64,000 nucleotides of DNA, taken from positions 2,728,001-2,792,000 of the forward strand of contig NZ_CP178208.1 of NCBI RefSeq assembly GCF_047219225.1, written 5' to 3'. Positions 35,713-43,512 of this stretch are shown here, piece after piece. This stretch comes from IMCC45349 sp047219225. Lineage in GTDB: Bacteria > Bacteroidota > Bacteroidia > Flavobacteriales > Flavobacteriaceae. The translations under genes were made by a program, and so were the position numbers. The notes under the pieces were generated by a model. That model was not told the DNA's origin. It made no database searches and saw only the letters and a list, made by a program, of their open reading frames with translations. Each line of letters begins with the position of its first letter. Positions within the stretch are counted from its first letter, which is position 1.

Positions 35713-36922
35713 TTCAAAAGTAGACATATTGCAAAGGGCTTTAGAGCGTGAGCGAATAGCTAGAAAGGAAGCTGAAAGAATACTAGAAGATAAGTCAAGA
35801 CAGCTTTATGAACTTTCAGAAGAATTAAAAAAAACTAATAAAGCTTTACAAGGCAATCTTAGTGAAAAAACATTAGAACTTCAGGCTATTTTCGATAATA
35901 GTAGTTTAGGAATTGTCTTAACGAAGTATGGAGAAATCATTGAAACTAATAAAGCTTTTGAAGAACTTCTGGGATTTACTTCAGAAGAACTAAAAAAAAT
36001 GGATGTTAAGTCTATTTCTGTTAGTGACGATTACCCAAGCTCAAGAGATTTAATGGAAAAGCTCAATAATGGAATTATTGATAAGTTTTCAGTTAATAAG
36101 AGATACGTAAAAAAGAATTCTACTGTTATTTGGGCAAAAACTAATGTTGCTGCAATTAGAGACAAAAGCGGGCAAATTATTTATCAAGTAGCTTTAGTTG
36201 AGGATATTACAGAAGATTTAAAGTTGCAAGAAGAACGTAAAGAGCTAATAGGTAATCTAGAAAAGAAAAATAAAGACTTAAGAGATTTTGCACATATAGT
36301 TTCTCACGATTTAAAATCACCTTTAAGAAGCATGGATACTTTAGTCAATTGGTTAAAGGAGTATTATGAATCCAATGATGTAAATAGTTTTAATAAAACG
36401 TATGATATGCTTATTGAGAAAGTTGGAAAAATGGATAGTTTAATTGATGGTGTGTTAAGGTATTCAAGCATTGATAGTGCAAAACAACTTAAGGAAAAGA
36501 TAAACTTAAAATTGTTATTAGAAAACACCTTGCATATGCTTCATATTCCTGAACATATTGAAATAAGATTATCTGAAAATTTACCTATAATTGAAGCAGA
36601 CGTTTATAGAATTCAGCAATTGTTTCAAAATCTTTTAAGTAATGCTATAAAAAGTATTGATAAGCCTAAAGGTGTTATTGTTATTGGTTGTAAAGATAAA
36701 AAACATCTATGGGAATTTTCTATTTCAGATAATGGTAAAGGCATCCCTATTTACTATAAAGATAAGATATTTGAAATTTTTCAATCCTTAGATAATAATG
36801 ATGAATCTACTGGAATTGGTTTGTCTATAGTTAAAAAAATTATTGAATTTTATAATGGAGATATTTGGTTTACATCTGAAGAGGGGAAAGGAACAGAGTT
36901 TAATTTTACGATTAAAAAATGA
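35705..36922 (+). CDS. hnoK: PAS histidine kinase partnered with H-NOX
   Basis: A 405-residue soluble kinase starting at GTG (35705), overlapping the H-NOX gene by 8 bp. Residues ~5-60 are a charged coiled coil (LERERIARKEAERILEDKSRQL), a likely H-NOX docking or dimerisation region; ~61-172 form a PAS domain; ~185-255 form HisKA with phospho-acceptor H201 in IVSHDLKSPLRSM; ~290-405 form the ATPase domain with the N box (LLSNAIKSI) and DNGKGIP and GIGLSIVKKI loops. There are no membrane helices. By analogy to known H-NOX kinases, NO-bound H-NOX should change its autophosphorylation. It lacks a receiver domain, so its partner must be one of the operon's receivers. Confidence 0.88.
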   Translation: MSNSKVDILQRALERERIARKEAERILEDKSRQLYELSEELKKTNKALQGNLSEKTLELQAIFDNSSLGIVLTKYGEIIETNKAFEELLGFTSEELKKMDVKSISVSDDYPSSRDLMEKLNNGIIDKFSVNKRYVKKNSTVIWAKTNVAAIRDKSGQIIYQVALVEDITEDLKLQEERKELIGNLEKKNKDLRDFAHIVSHDLKSPLRSMDTLVNWLKEYYESNDVNSFNKTYDMLIEKVGKMDSLIDGVLRYSSIDSAKQLKEKINLKLLLENTLHMLHIPEHIEIRLSENLPIIEADVYRIQQLFQNLLSNAIKSIDKPKGVIVIGCKDKKHLWEFSISDNGKGIPIYYKDKIFEIFQSLDNNDESTGIGLSIVKKIIEFYNGDIWFTSEEGKGTEFNFTIKK

Positions 36923-37245
36923 AATATTCTGAAGAACCAAATATTGATTATGTAAAGGATATTGCTAATGGTGATATCGCTTTTGAAACTCAATTAATTG
37001 ATATAATTAGAAATGAACTTCCATTTGAAATTAAAGAGTTTCAACAAAATTTTGATAGTAAAGACTATTTACGAGCAGCTGAGAATGTACATAAATTAAA
37101 ACATAAGATTAACATTTTTGGTTTATCTAAAGGATATATAGTAGCAACTGACTTCGAAAAGGAGTTAAAAAAAAGCTCTTTTTCAAATTATATTATTTTT
37201 AAGGAAATACTCTTAACTATAGAAAATTACGTTAAAACGTTGTAG
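36919..37245 (+). CDS. Hpt (histidine phosphotransfer) protein
   Basis: A 108-residue four-helix-type protein with the Hpt signature around H58 (ENVHKLKHKINIFGL). It overlaps the kinase gene by 4 bp (ATGA). A separate Hpt domain is the step that lets phosphate pass from one receiver to another, so with the receiver at 34747 and the LytTR regulator at 37286 all elements of a His-Asp-His-Asp relay are present in one operon. Sequence similarity is short, but the His motif, size and position agree. Confidence 0.8.
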   Translation: MKYSEEPNIDYVKDIANGDIAFETQLIDIIRNELPFEIKEFQQNFDSKDYLRAAENVHKLKHKINIFGLSKGYIVATDFEKELKKSSFSNYIIFKEILLTIENYVKTL

Positions 37246-37285
37246 ATGTTTTCGTATATTTAAAGTGAATTTGAACTAAATCTCC

Positions 37286-37984
37286 ATGAAAAGCATAATT
37301 ATTGATGATGAAACTACAGCAAGAGCTATTATTAATAAAATGTGTCAAAGCCTTCCAGAACTAGAGGTTGTTGATGAATTTTCTAGTGCTATTGAAGCTA
37401 TAAAGTATCTTAACGAAACTAATGCTACTGAATTAATTTTTTTAGATATTCATATGCCTGCTTTTTCTGGGTTTGATTTTGTAAAAACTTTAAAAAATCC
37501 GCCAAAAATAATAATTACTACTTCTGATAAAGACTTTGCATTAACTGCTTTTGAGTATGATTGTATTGTAGATTATCTTGTAAAACCAATTACTCCAGAA
37601 AGGTTTAATAAAGCTGTACAAAAGGCTAAAACTGCAGTTGTTTCAAAAATAAATGACGCTAATGACATGCCAGAAAATGATCTTTATGTGAATATAGATA
37701 GACGATTGGTTAAAATTAATATTCCAGATATTTATGTCATCGAAGCTAAAGGTGATTATATAAATATTAAGACTGAAACTAAAAATCACCTTGTACATGC
37801 GCCATTAAAAAAAATAGCTGAGAAGCTGCCTAATAACCTGTTTTTAAAAGTACATCGATCGTATATCATTAATACTTCTAAGATTATTGATATTGAGGAT
37901 AATAGTGTGTTAATTAAGCAAGATATCATTCCTGTGAGTCGCGCAAACAGACCAGAACTTATAAAGCGTTTAAACTTATTATAA
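37286..37984 (+). CDS. LytTR-family response regulator
   Basis: A 232-residue DNA-binding regulator: receiver domain (1-120) with acidic pair D7/D8, phosphoacceptor D54 in IFLDIHMPAFSG and the Lys in DYLVKPITPERF; LytTR DNA-binding domain (~132-232) with YVIEAKGDYINIKT and FLKVHRSYIIN. LytTR proteins include AlgR, which binds ACCGTTCGTC. Three near-copies of this box sit upstream of the three surrounding transcription units (28576, 34635, 38003), including its own operon, so it probably controls exopolysaccharide genes and itself. It is the last gene of the NO-sensing operon. Confidence 0.9.
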   Translation: MKSIIIDDETTARAIINKMCQSLPELEVVDEFSSAIEAIKYLNETNATELIFLDIHMPAFSGFDFVKTLKNPPKIIITTSDKDFALTAFEYDCIVDYLVKPITPERFNKAVQKAKTAVVSKINDANDMPENDLYVNIDRRLVKINIPDIYVIEAKGDYINIKTETKNHLVHAPLKKIAEKLPNNLFLKVHRSYIINTSKIIDIEDNSVLIKQDIIPVSRANRPELIKRLNLL

Positions 37985-38002
37985 GTTTAACTAAAGTTAA
38001 TT

Positions 38003-38012
38003 GCTATTCGTC
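38003..38012 (+). promoter_or_regulatory. Candidate LytTR (AlgR-like) binding site 3
   Basis: GCTATTCGTC followed by TACAC matches sites 1 and 2 in the core ATTCGTC-N-ACAC. A -7-like TACTTTTA begins 63 bp downstream (38066), the same distance as from site 1 to its imperfect -7. It is weaker than the other two sites. Confidence 0.45.
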
Positions 38013-38077
38013 TACACAAAACTTCTAACAATCGATAAATACTGGTGATACTTCGTTCTTAAAGTTACTTTTAGAAC

Positions 38078-39595
38078 GTGAAAAGCCCTAGACTATATAT
38101 TATAATTTCCTTTTGTGTCACTAATATTTTTTATGCGCAAGTTGAGACAGAACTTTTAAGTGAGCTGAATACTATTTATTACAATACAGATAAGGTTTTA
38201 AATATTTCAGATTATAATAAAAGTAGTTTAGAGAATAATCAGTTTAAAATCCCTAAAGCTACTTTAAAACTTCAAGCGTATAGAAAACAAGACATTGAGT
38301 TACAACAGAGAGCTTTACTTAACGATATTGGTTTGTCGTTTGGAGCGACTATAAATCATAACCTAAACAACATTTTTGATGAAGAAAATAATGAGTTTGT
38401 TACAACTAGAGTTAGAACAGAATTAGAATGGCAACTTTTAAAGAAAGGGTTCTTCAGTAATAGAAATAAGGCAAATCAGTTAAACGATGAAGCTATGATA
38501 TTGGATTTAGAGGAAACTAATGAAGCTACAATTTTATGGAGAAGACAATTTAGATTAAGCTATACCTATGCTATAAACAAAGAGCTGTTAGTATTATATA
38601 ACAAGCGTATTGAGTTTCTTAATGGATATTTTGAGGTATTAACAAAGCTTTATAGTAAGAAGTTAATTGATAGAGAAAGAATAATAAAAACTAGTTATGA
38701 TATAGAGAAAACAAAGCAAGAAATTACTAATTATAAAACACTTAATAAAAATATAAGAGATAGCATTTTTGTAGAGTTTGAAACAATTAAACTACCATTT
38801 TTAAAAATTGAAAATGATGCATTCTCTTTTGAAGCTGTGAATACAGAAATGGATTCATTACAGCAGTCCATTTTAGCAAAGGATTATAGTTGGATTGAGG
38901 ATGTGTCTTTGTCTTTATATGCAAATCAGAATTGGGTGAATTCTAATATAACTAATCGTAATTATGCTTCAGTAGGGTTACGATTAAAGATTCCTTTAAA
39001 AAGAAGTTTCAATAAAGAATTAAGAGATAATAAATTAAACATTCTTAAGGAGCAACAATCAGACAAAAGTATAGGTAAGTATAATTTAGCTTTAACACAC
39101 TATAACTCTTATAGAGAGAAGTTAAAGGATTTAAAAGACCAGTATAAAATTTGGTGTGTTGTTAAAGAGCGAAAGCGAAAGCTTCATCTCATAAAAAGTG
39201 ATATTGATAGTTTTCAGATTGGAATTCAATTAGCCGATGCACTTATAGATCAATTTGAAATATTAAAAAATATGCTGCAAATAAAACGACAATTGTATAC
39301 TAGTTTAAGTCATTTATATGAGTTAGATAATAGCTTAAAGTTGTCTACTTATATTTTTGAAAAGAGTAACCAAAAAAGAGTATTGGTTAGCAAAACTGAA
39401 TTGTTCACTATAGAACATCAAATAGCATTTCTTGAGTTAAAACAGATAGAAGTTGTGCATGTTGAAAATATTGGAAAAGAGTTTATAGATAAGTTAAAAC
39501 GTAGAGGTTATAAAGTGATACAGGACTTGCAGAATAAAGAATTGATAAGGCTAGAAGATTGGATGCTATACGAACAAACACAATTAAAGAACTAA
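38078..39595 (+). CDS. TolC-like outer-membrane protein of the exopolysaccharide system
   Basis: A 505-residue exported protein from a GTG start, with a signal peptide (~5-20, YIIISFCVTNIFYAQ). The body (~40-420) is mostly long charged helices in two repeats interrupted by strand-rich parts (SFGATINHNLN, VSLSLYANQNW, YASVGLRLKIPL), as in outer-membrane factors. The last ~85 residues are an added domain (EHQIAFLELKQIEVVHVEN). It is immediately followed by an HlyD-like protein, so the pair would form an envelope-spanning export route. Divergence from the metal-type TolC genes in this window and the shared LytTR box suggest polymer export rather than drug or metal efflux. Confidence 0.65.
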   Translation: MKSPRLYIIISFCVTNIFYAQVETELLSELNTIYYNTDKVLNISDYNKSSLENNQFKIPKATLKLQAYRKQDIELQQRALLNDIGLSFGATINHNLNNIFDEENNEFVTTRVRTELEWQLLKKGFFSNRNKANQLNDEAMILDLEETNEATILWRRQFRLSYTYAINKELLVLYNKRIEFLNGYFEVLTKLYSKKLIDRERIIKTSYDIEKTKQEITNYKTLNKNIRDSIFVEFETIKLPFLKIENDAFSFEAVNTEMDSLQQSILAKDYSWIEDVSLSLYANQNWVNSNITNRNYASVGLRLKIPLKRSFNKELRDNKLNILKEQQSDKSIGKYNLALTHYNSYREKLKDLKDQYKIWCVVKERKRKLHLIKSDIDSFQIGIQLADALIDQFEILKNMLQIKRQLYTSLSHLYELDNSLKLSTYIFEKSNQKRVLVSKTELFTIEHQIAFLELKQIEVVHVENIGKEFIDKLKRRGYKVIQDLQNKELIRLEDWMLYEQTQLKN

Positions 39596-39599
39596 TAAG

Positions 39600-40640
39600 A
39601 TGAAATCATTTTCGTTTAAATCAAAAAAATCAACATTACGAGTTTTAAAAGAGCCAGTAATTAAGAAAAAACACATGAGTTTTGATCGTGCTTTGTACTT
39701 AATTATTATTGCTGTTGGTCTCTTTTTTCTGCTAAAATATATCATTGATAAAACCACAGTAATTAATGCCAACGGACAAGTATTGATGAGTAAGGTGGAC
39801 GTGAATTTTACACATGATATAAGATTGCTGAAATTTAATGTGTTTGAAGGAGATACTATTGAAAGTAATCAGCGATTATTTACATATTTAGAAGATCAAT
39901 TTGATAATGATGGTACAGTATATTTTTCTAATCAAGAGAGAACCCAAAACAAAGCAAAAAAAGAATTGGAATTGAGATTTAAGGTTAGATCTAAGCAAAT
40001 TCAAATTAGAGCACAAAAAAACAAAATAAAGCTATTAACCGACAATAAAGAAAAGACGATTAACTTGGTACTCTTAGACGTTTATACAATAGATAAATTA
40101 AACGATATTACTTCTCATATAAATGCTGAAACTGTAAAACTAGACTTGTTGAAAAGCGAGATAGCATTATTATATGAACAATTAAGATATTTAAAGGATG
40201 ATAAAAATCCCTTAAATGTTTCCTACGGTTTTGGTGAAGGTAAAGAAGTGAATAGTTCTTATTTAGCCCCAATTAAAGGTGTTATCGGACAGATATCTGT
40301 AAACGAAAATGAGACTTGTTACCGAACTGAAAGTGTTTTGACTATACACAATCCAGAGCAAGTATTTATTAAAGCATATTTCGATTTGGATGAGATTAAA
40401 AATATAAATGTGATGGATGAGATAACCATTCAGTTTCCAGATAAAACAAAGTCTAAAGGAATAATTAATAAGTATTATGTGTCAACTTATGCTTTACCAG
40501 AAGAGTTCCAAAAGACTTATGAGCCTACAGAACGAAGTATAGTGGTTGAAGTTATTCCTTTAAATAATTTAGAAAAACAAAAATGGGCGAAATACCATAA
40601 GTTAAATGTATTAATAAAAAAAAGTAAATATTCTTTTTGA
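39600..40640 (+). CDS. HlyD/Alg44-like membrane-fusion protein
   Basis: A 346-residue inner-membrane protein with one N-terminal helix (~30-50, ALYLIIIAVGLFFLLKYII) and a periplasmic part with the two half-lipoyl segments (VNFTHDIRLLKFNVFEGDTIESNQRLFT; YLAPIKGVIGQISVNENETC), a helical hairpin between them (~115-200) and a C-terminal beta-barrel. It starts 4 bp after the TolC-like gene. Membrane-fusion proteins of this sort accompany GT2 synthases in alginate-type systems (Alg44). No PilZ domain is present, so c-di-GMP is not expected to bind here. Confidence 0.75.
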   Translation: MKSFSFKSKKSTLRVLKEPVIKKKHMSFDRALYLIIIAVGLFFLLKYIIDKTTVINANGQVLMSKVDVNFTHDIRLLKFNVFEGDTIESNQRLFTYLEDQFDNDGTVYFSNQERTQNKAKKELELRFKVRSKQIQIRAQKNKIKLLTDNKEKTINLVLLDVYTIDKLNDITSHINAETVKLDLLKSEIALLYEQLRYLKDDKNPLNVSYGFGEGKEVNSSYLAPIKGVIGQISVNENETCYRTESVLTIHNPEQVFIKAYFDLDEIKNINVMDEITIQFPDKTKSKGIINKYYVSTYALPEEFQKTYEPTERSIVVEVIPLNNLEKQKWAKYHKLNVLIKKSKYSF

Positions 40641-40759
40641 GTATAGTTTAAATATGATTCTTAGTAGATTAATGATGTGAAAATCTTCTATGTAAGATTA
40701 ATTTTAAATTATAGAATTAAATGAACATGAGCAGAAAGTCAAAGATTATAAAACTAATT

Positions 40760-40767
40760 GTATATTT
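40760..40767 (+). promoter_or_regulatory. -7 promoter element for antiporter gene
   Basis: TATATTTG matches TAnnTTTG and lies about 50 bp before the antiporter ATG. Confidence 0.45.
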
Positions 40768-40816
40768 GAGTTTATGTGTTCTTTTTTAATAACGCTTTTA
40801 ACTTAATTATTCAGTT

Positions 40817-42637
40817 ATGTTAGAATTATCAGGAATAATAATTTTAGGAATATTAGCTCAATGGATTGCATGGAAATTTAGAATTCCTGCAATATTACCA
40901 TTAATAATTATTGGTTTGTTAGTTGGACCATTAGCATCAGAGTTTTTTAGTGCTGATGGAACTAAATGGATAGAGCCAATATGGAATGGTAATAAAGGGT
41001 TATTTCCAGGAGAGAGTCTCTTTCATTTTGTATCTCTTGCTATTAGTATTATTCTTTTTGAAGGTGGATTAACATTAAAAATGAATGAAATAAAAAATGT
41101 AGGTCCAGTAATTACAAAGCTAATTACACTTGGTTCCCTAATAACGTTTGTGTTTGCTGGTATTGCAGTGCATTATATTTTTAATTTATCTTGGGAAATT
41201 TCGTTTTTATTTTCAGCACTAATTATAGTTACTGGCCCAACGGTAATTTCACCTATTCTTAGAAATATACCTTTAAAAAATGATGTATCTGCTGTTTTAA
41301 AATGGGAAGGTATTCTTATAGACCCAATAGGAGCTTTGGTAGCCGTATTAGTTTTTGAGTTTATTAGTGTTGGTGGAGGTCATAGTTTTACTTTTACTGC
41401 ACTTATTGAGTTTGCTAAAATTGTATTATTCGGAAGCACATTTGGTTTCGCTTTTGCTCACGCATTAAATTTTTCTCTTAAAAAAGGACTAATTCCTCAC
41501 TATTTAATAAATGTTTTTGTGTTAGCAGCTGTTTTAGGCGTTTTCGTTTTATCAAATAGTTTTGCTCATGAATCTGGATTATTAGCAGTAGTAGTTATGG
41601 GAATGGTACTTGGTAATTTTAATGCAAATTACCTTAAGGAAGTACTTTATTTTAAAGAAGCTTTAAGTGTATTACTAATTTCTATACTATTTATTTTATT
41701 GGCTGCTAATATTAATATGAATGAATTACTATTAATATTTAATTGGAATGCTCTTATTTTATTTGGTATAGTAATTTTATTAGTTAGACCACTAGGTGTA
41801 CTTTTAAGTACAGTTAATTCAACTTTAAAATTAAATGAAAAGCTTTTTATAAGTTGGGTTGGTCCAAGAGGAATTGTAGCAGCTGGAATTGCTTCTTTAT
41901 TTGGATTAAAATTAGCAAAACAAGGAGTACAAGGAGCCGAATATATTACACCTTTAGTATTTATGATTGTATTAGGTACAGTATTACTTAATGCAACTAC
42001 AGCACGTTTTTTTGCTAAAGTAATGGGCGTATTTTTAGGGAAGTCTGAAGGTATTTTAATAATTGGAGCTTCTGAGGTATCAAGACTAATAGCCAAATAT
42101 TTGGTAGATAAAAACAGAGAAGTCGTATTGATTGATACAAATATTGAAAATATTAAAAACGCACAAGAACTTGGATTAAAAGCAATGGAGGTTGATATTC
42201 ATACTGATGAATTAATAGATGATATTGAATTAAATAATGTGGGTTATTTAATGGCACTCACAGGAAGTGCACAAATTAACGATTACGCAATTAAAAAGTT
42301 TAAAAAGCAGTTTGGGGAAAATGGTGCTTTTAGATTGAAGGCAAAAGATGAAAATGGTACCATTGAAAATGGACATGATGATATTTTATTTTCAGAGTCT
42401 CATGACTTTATTTCACTGTCTAATGTAGCAGTAAATTATCCATTTGTAAACGAAATAGCTTTAAAATCAGCACAAGAGTTTAAAGCCTTTTTTAACAATG
42501 CTAAAGATAATGATGAAATGGTTCCAATCTTTATTAAAAATGGAAATGGTAGATTAGATGTAATCACAAATTCTACAAAAGAAAGCACAACGTTTGAAGG
42601 TGAAACTTCTATTGTTTATTTAGGAAAGAAAATTTAG
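40817..42637 (+). CDS. Cation:proton antiporter (NhaP/CPA1 type) with TrkA-N domain
   Basis: A 606-residue inner-membrane Na+ or K+/H+ antiporter. Residues ~1-400 form about 12 membrane helices, with the CPA1 pattern SIILFEGGLTLKMNEI, TGPTVISPILRN and WVGPRGIVAAGIASLFGLKLA. Residues ~408-500 form a TrkA-N (Rossmann) domain (ILIIGASEVSRLIAKYLVDKNREVVLIDTN), a nucleotide-sensing gate. It has its own promoter and is convergent with the next gene (4 bp between stops). Function: pH and cation balance; it has no evident tie to the neighbouring systems. Confidence 0.88.
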   Translation: MLELSGIIILGILAQWIAWKFRIPAILPLIIIGLLVGPLASEFFSADGTKWIEPIWNGNKGLFPGESLFHFVSLAISIILFEGGLTLKMNEIKNVGPVITKLITLGSLITFVFAGIAVHYIFNLSWEISFLFSALIIVTGPTVISPILRNIPLKNDVSAVLKWEGILIDPIGALVAVLVFEFISVGGGHSFTFTALIEFAKIVLFGSTFGFAFAHALNFSLKKGLIPHYLINVFVLAAVLGVFVLSNSFAHESGLLAVVVMGMVLGNFNANYLKEVLYFKEALSVLLISILFILLAANINMNELLLIFNWNALILFGIVILLVRPLGVLLSTVNSTLKLNEKLFISWVGPRGIVAAGIASLFGLKLAKQGVQGAEYITPLVFMIVLGTVLLNATTARFFAKVMGVFLGKSEGILIIGASEVSRLIAKYLVDKNREVVLIDTNIENIKNAQELGLKAMEVDIHTDELIDDIELNNVGYLMALTGSAQINDYAIKKFKKQFGENGAFRLKAKDENGTIENGHDDILFSESHDFISLSNVAVNYPFVNEIALKSAQEFKAFFNNAKDNDEMVPIFIKNGNGRLDVITNSTKESTTFEGETSIVYLGKKI

Positions 42638-42641
42638 AAAT

Positions 42642-43298
42642 CTATTCTTTTAGTACTATTAAGCTAGCTTTATAGCCAGTAGTTAATAACCATTGAGAAG
42701 AAGCTATAATCCTTTCATTTTCATCATAGACTTTTAATTCTGCTGTATTTGGACTAGAACTCCCTTCATTTAAAGCAACAAATTCAATAGTATTAAAGCC
42801 ATCATTTATTTCAATGTCAATAATATATCCTGAGTTTCTTAATGCAATGTTTGGATGTATAACAGCTCCATTTAGTATTAGTTTAACTCTGTCTCCATCT
42901 TCATATTCATGATCGCGACACATGATTCTTAAATACCTCGATTTAGTTTTTATATCTCCTAAATAGTAATCTCGACTGTATTTTGAAACATCTTTTTGAT
43001 TTTCACTAAACTTCTGTTTTATATCCCAAGTAGGCGCTACCACATCACGCTTTTTTGTAATATTTACACCAGATTTTCTTTTAGAAAACCCATCTATGGG
43101 TTTAATATTAAAATAAGCTATTTGTGCTTTATTAGTAAAGCCCTTTATATCAGATAATTTTAATGGAAATTTTGATGGGGAAAATGAGCTTGTATCTATA
43201 GCTTTAATACGCAAACCTTCAGATGGTGTATCGGTTTGTGCACTTGATATAGTGTTGTAGATTAAAATAAAAATAAAAGCTAGTGCTATTTTTTTCAT
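42642..43298 (-). CDS. Conserved secreted protein of unknown function
   Basis: A 218-residue protein with a signal peptide (1-20, ALAFIFILIYNTISSAQ). The mature part has no membrane segments; the C-terminal half (~115-218) is a beta-sandwich-like run: SRYLRIMCRDHEYEDGDRVKLILNG, then GFNTIEFVALNEGSSSPNTAELKVYDENE. I recognise this as a type common in Flavobacteria but know no function. The DHEYEDGD loop is acidic and could bind calcium. It is transcribed towards the antiporter gene. Confidence 0.6.
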   Translation of the reverse strand: MKKIALAFIFILIYNTISSAQTDTPSEGLRIKAIDTSSFSPSKFPLKLSDIKGFTNKAQIAYFNIKPIDGFSKRKSGVNITKKRDVVAPTWDIKQKFSENQKDVSKYSRDYYLGDIKTKSRYLRIMCRDHEYEDGDRVKLILNGAVIHPNIALRNSGYIIDIEINDGFNTIEFVALNEGSSSPNTAELKVYDENERIIASSQWLLTTGYKASLIVLKE

Positions 43299-43512
43299 AG
43301 ATGGTTACAAGGCTTTACTCTGGCGATAAAGATATATAATACAATTTATAAATCTTAACTATTAGTCATTACATTAACGTATCCTTACAGCATTTTTATG
43401 TTTCTATTAACAAAAAGTATTCCATCCTAAAGTGAAAGCTCAATTTCATAGTTTTAGAGTAGTAGTCTTTAAACTATCTTTTTATATTTATAACACTAAA
43501 AAAATATAACAT

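Noticed and set aside
40721..40789. 22-codon ATG frame with a hydrophobic end before the antiporter gene
   Set aside because: It contains the antiporter's likely -7 element, so it is probably not transcribed in full; too short to support.
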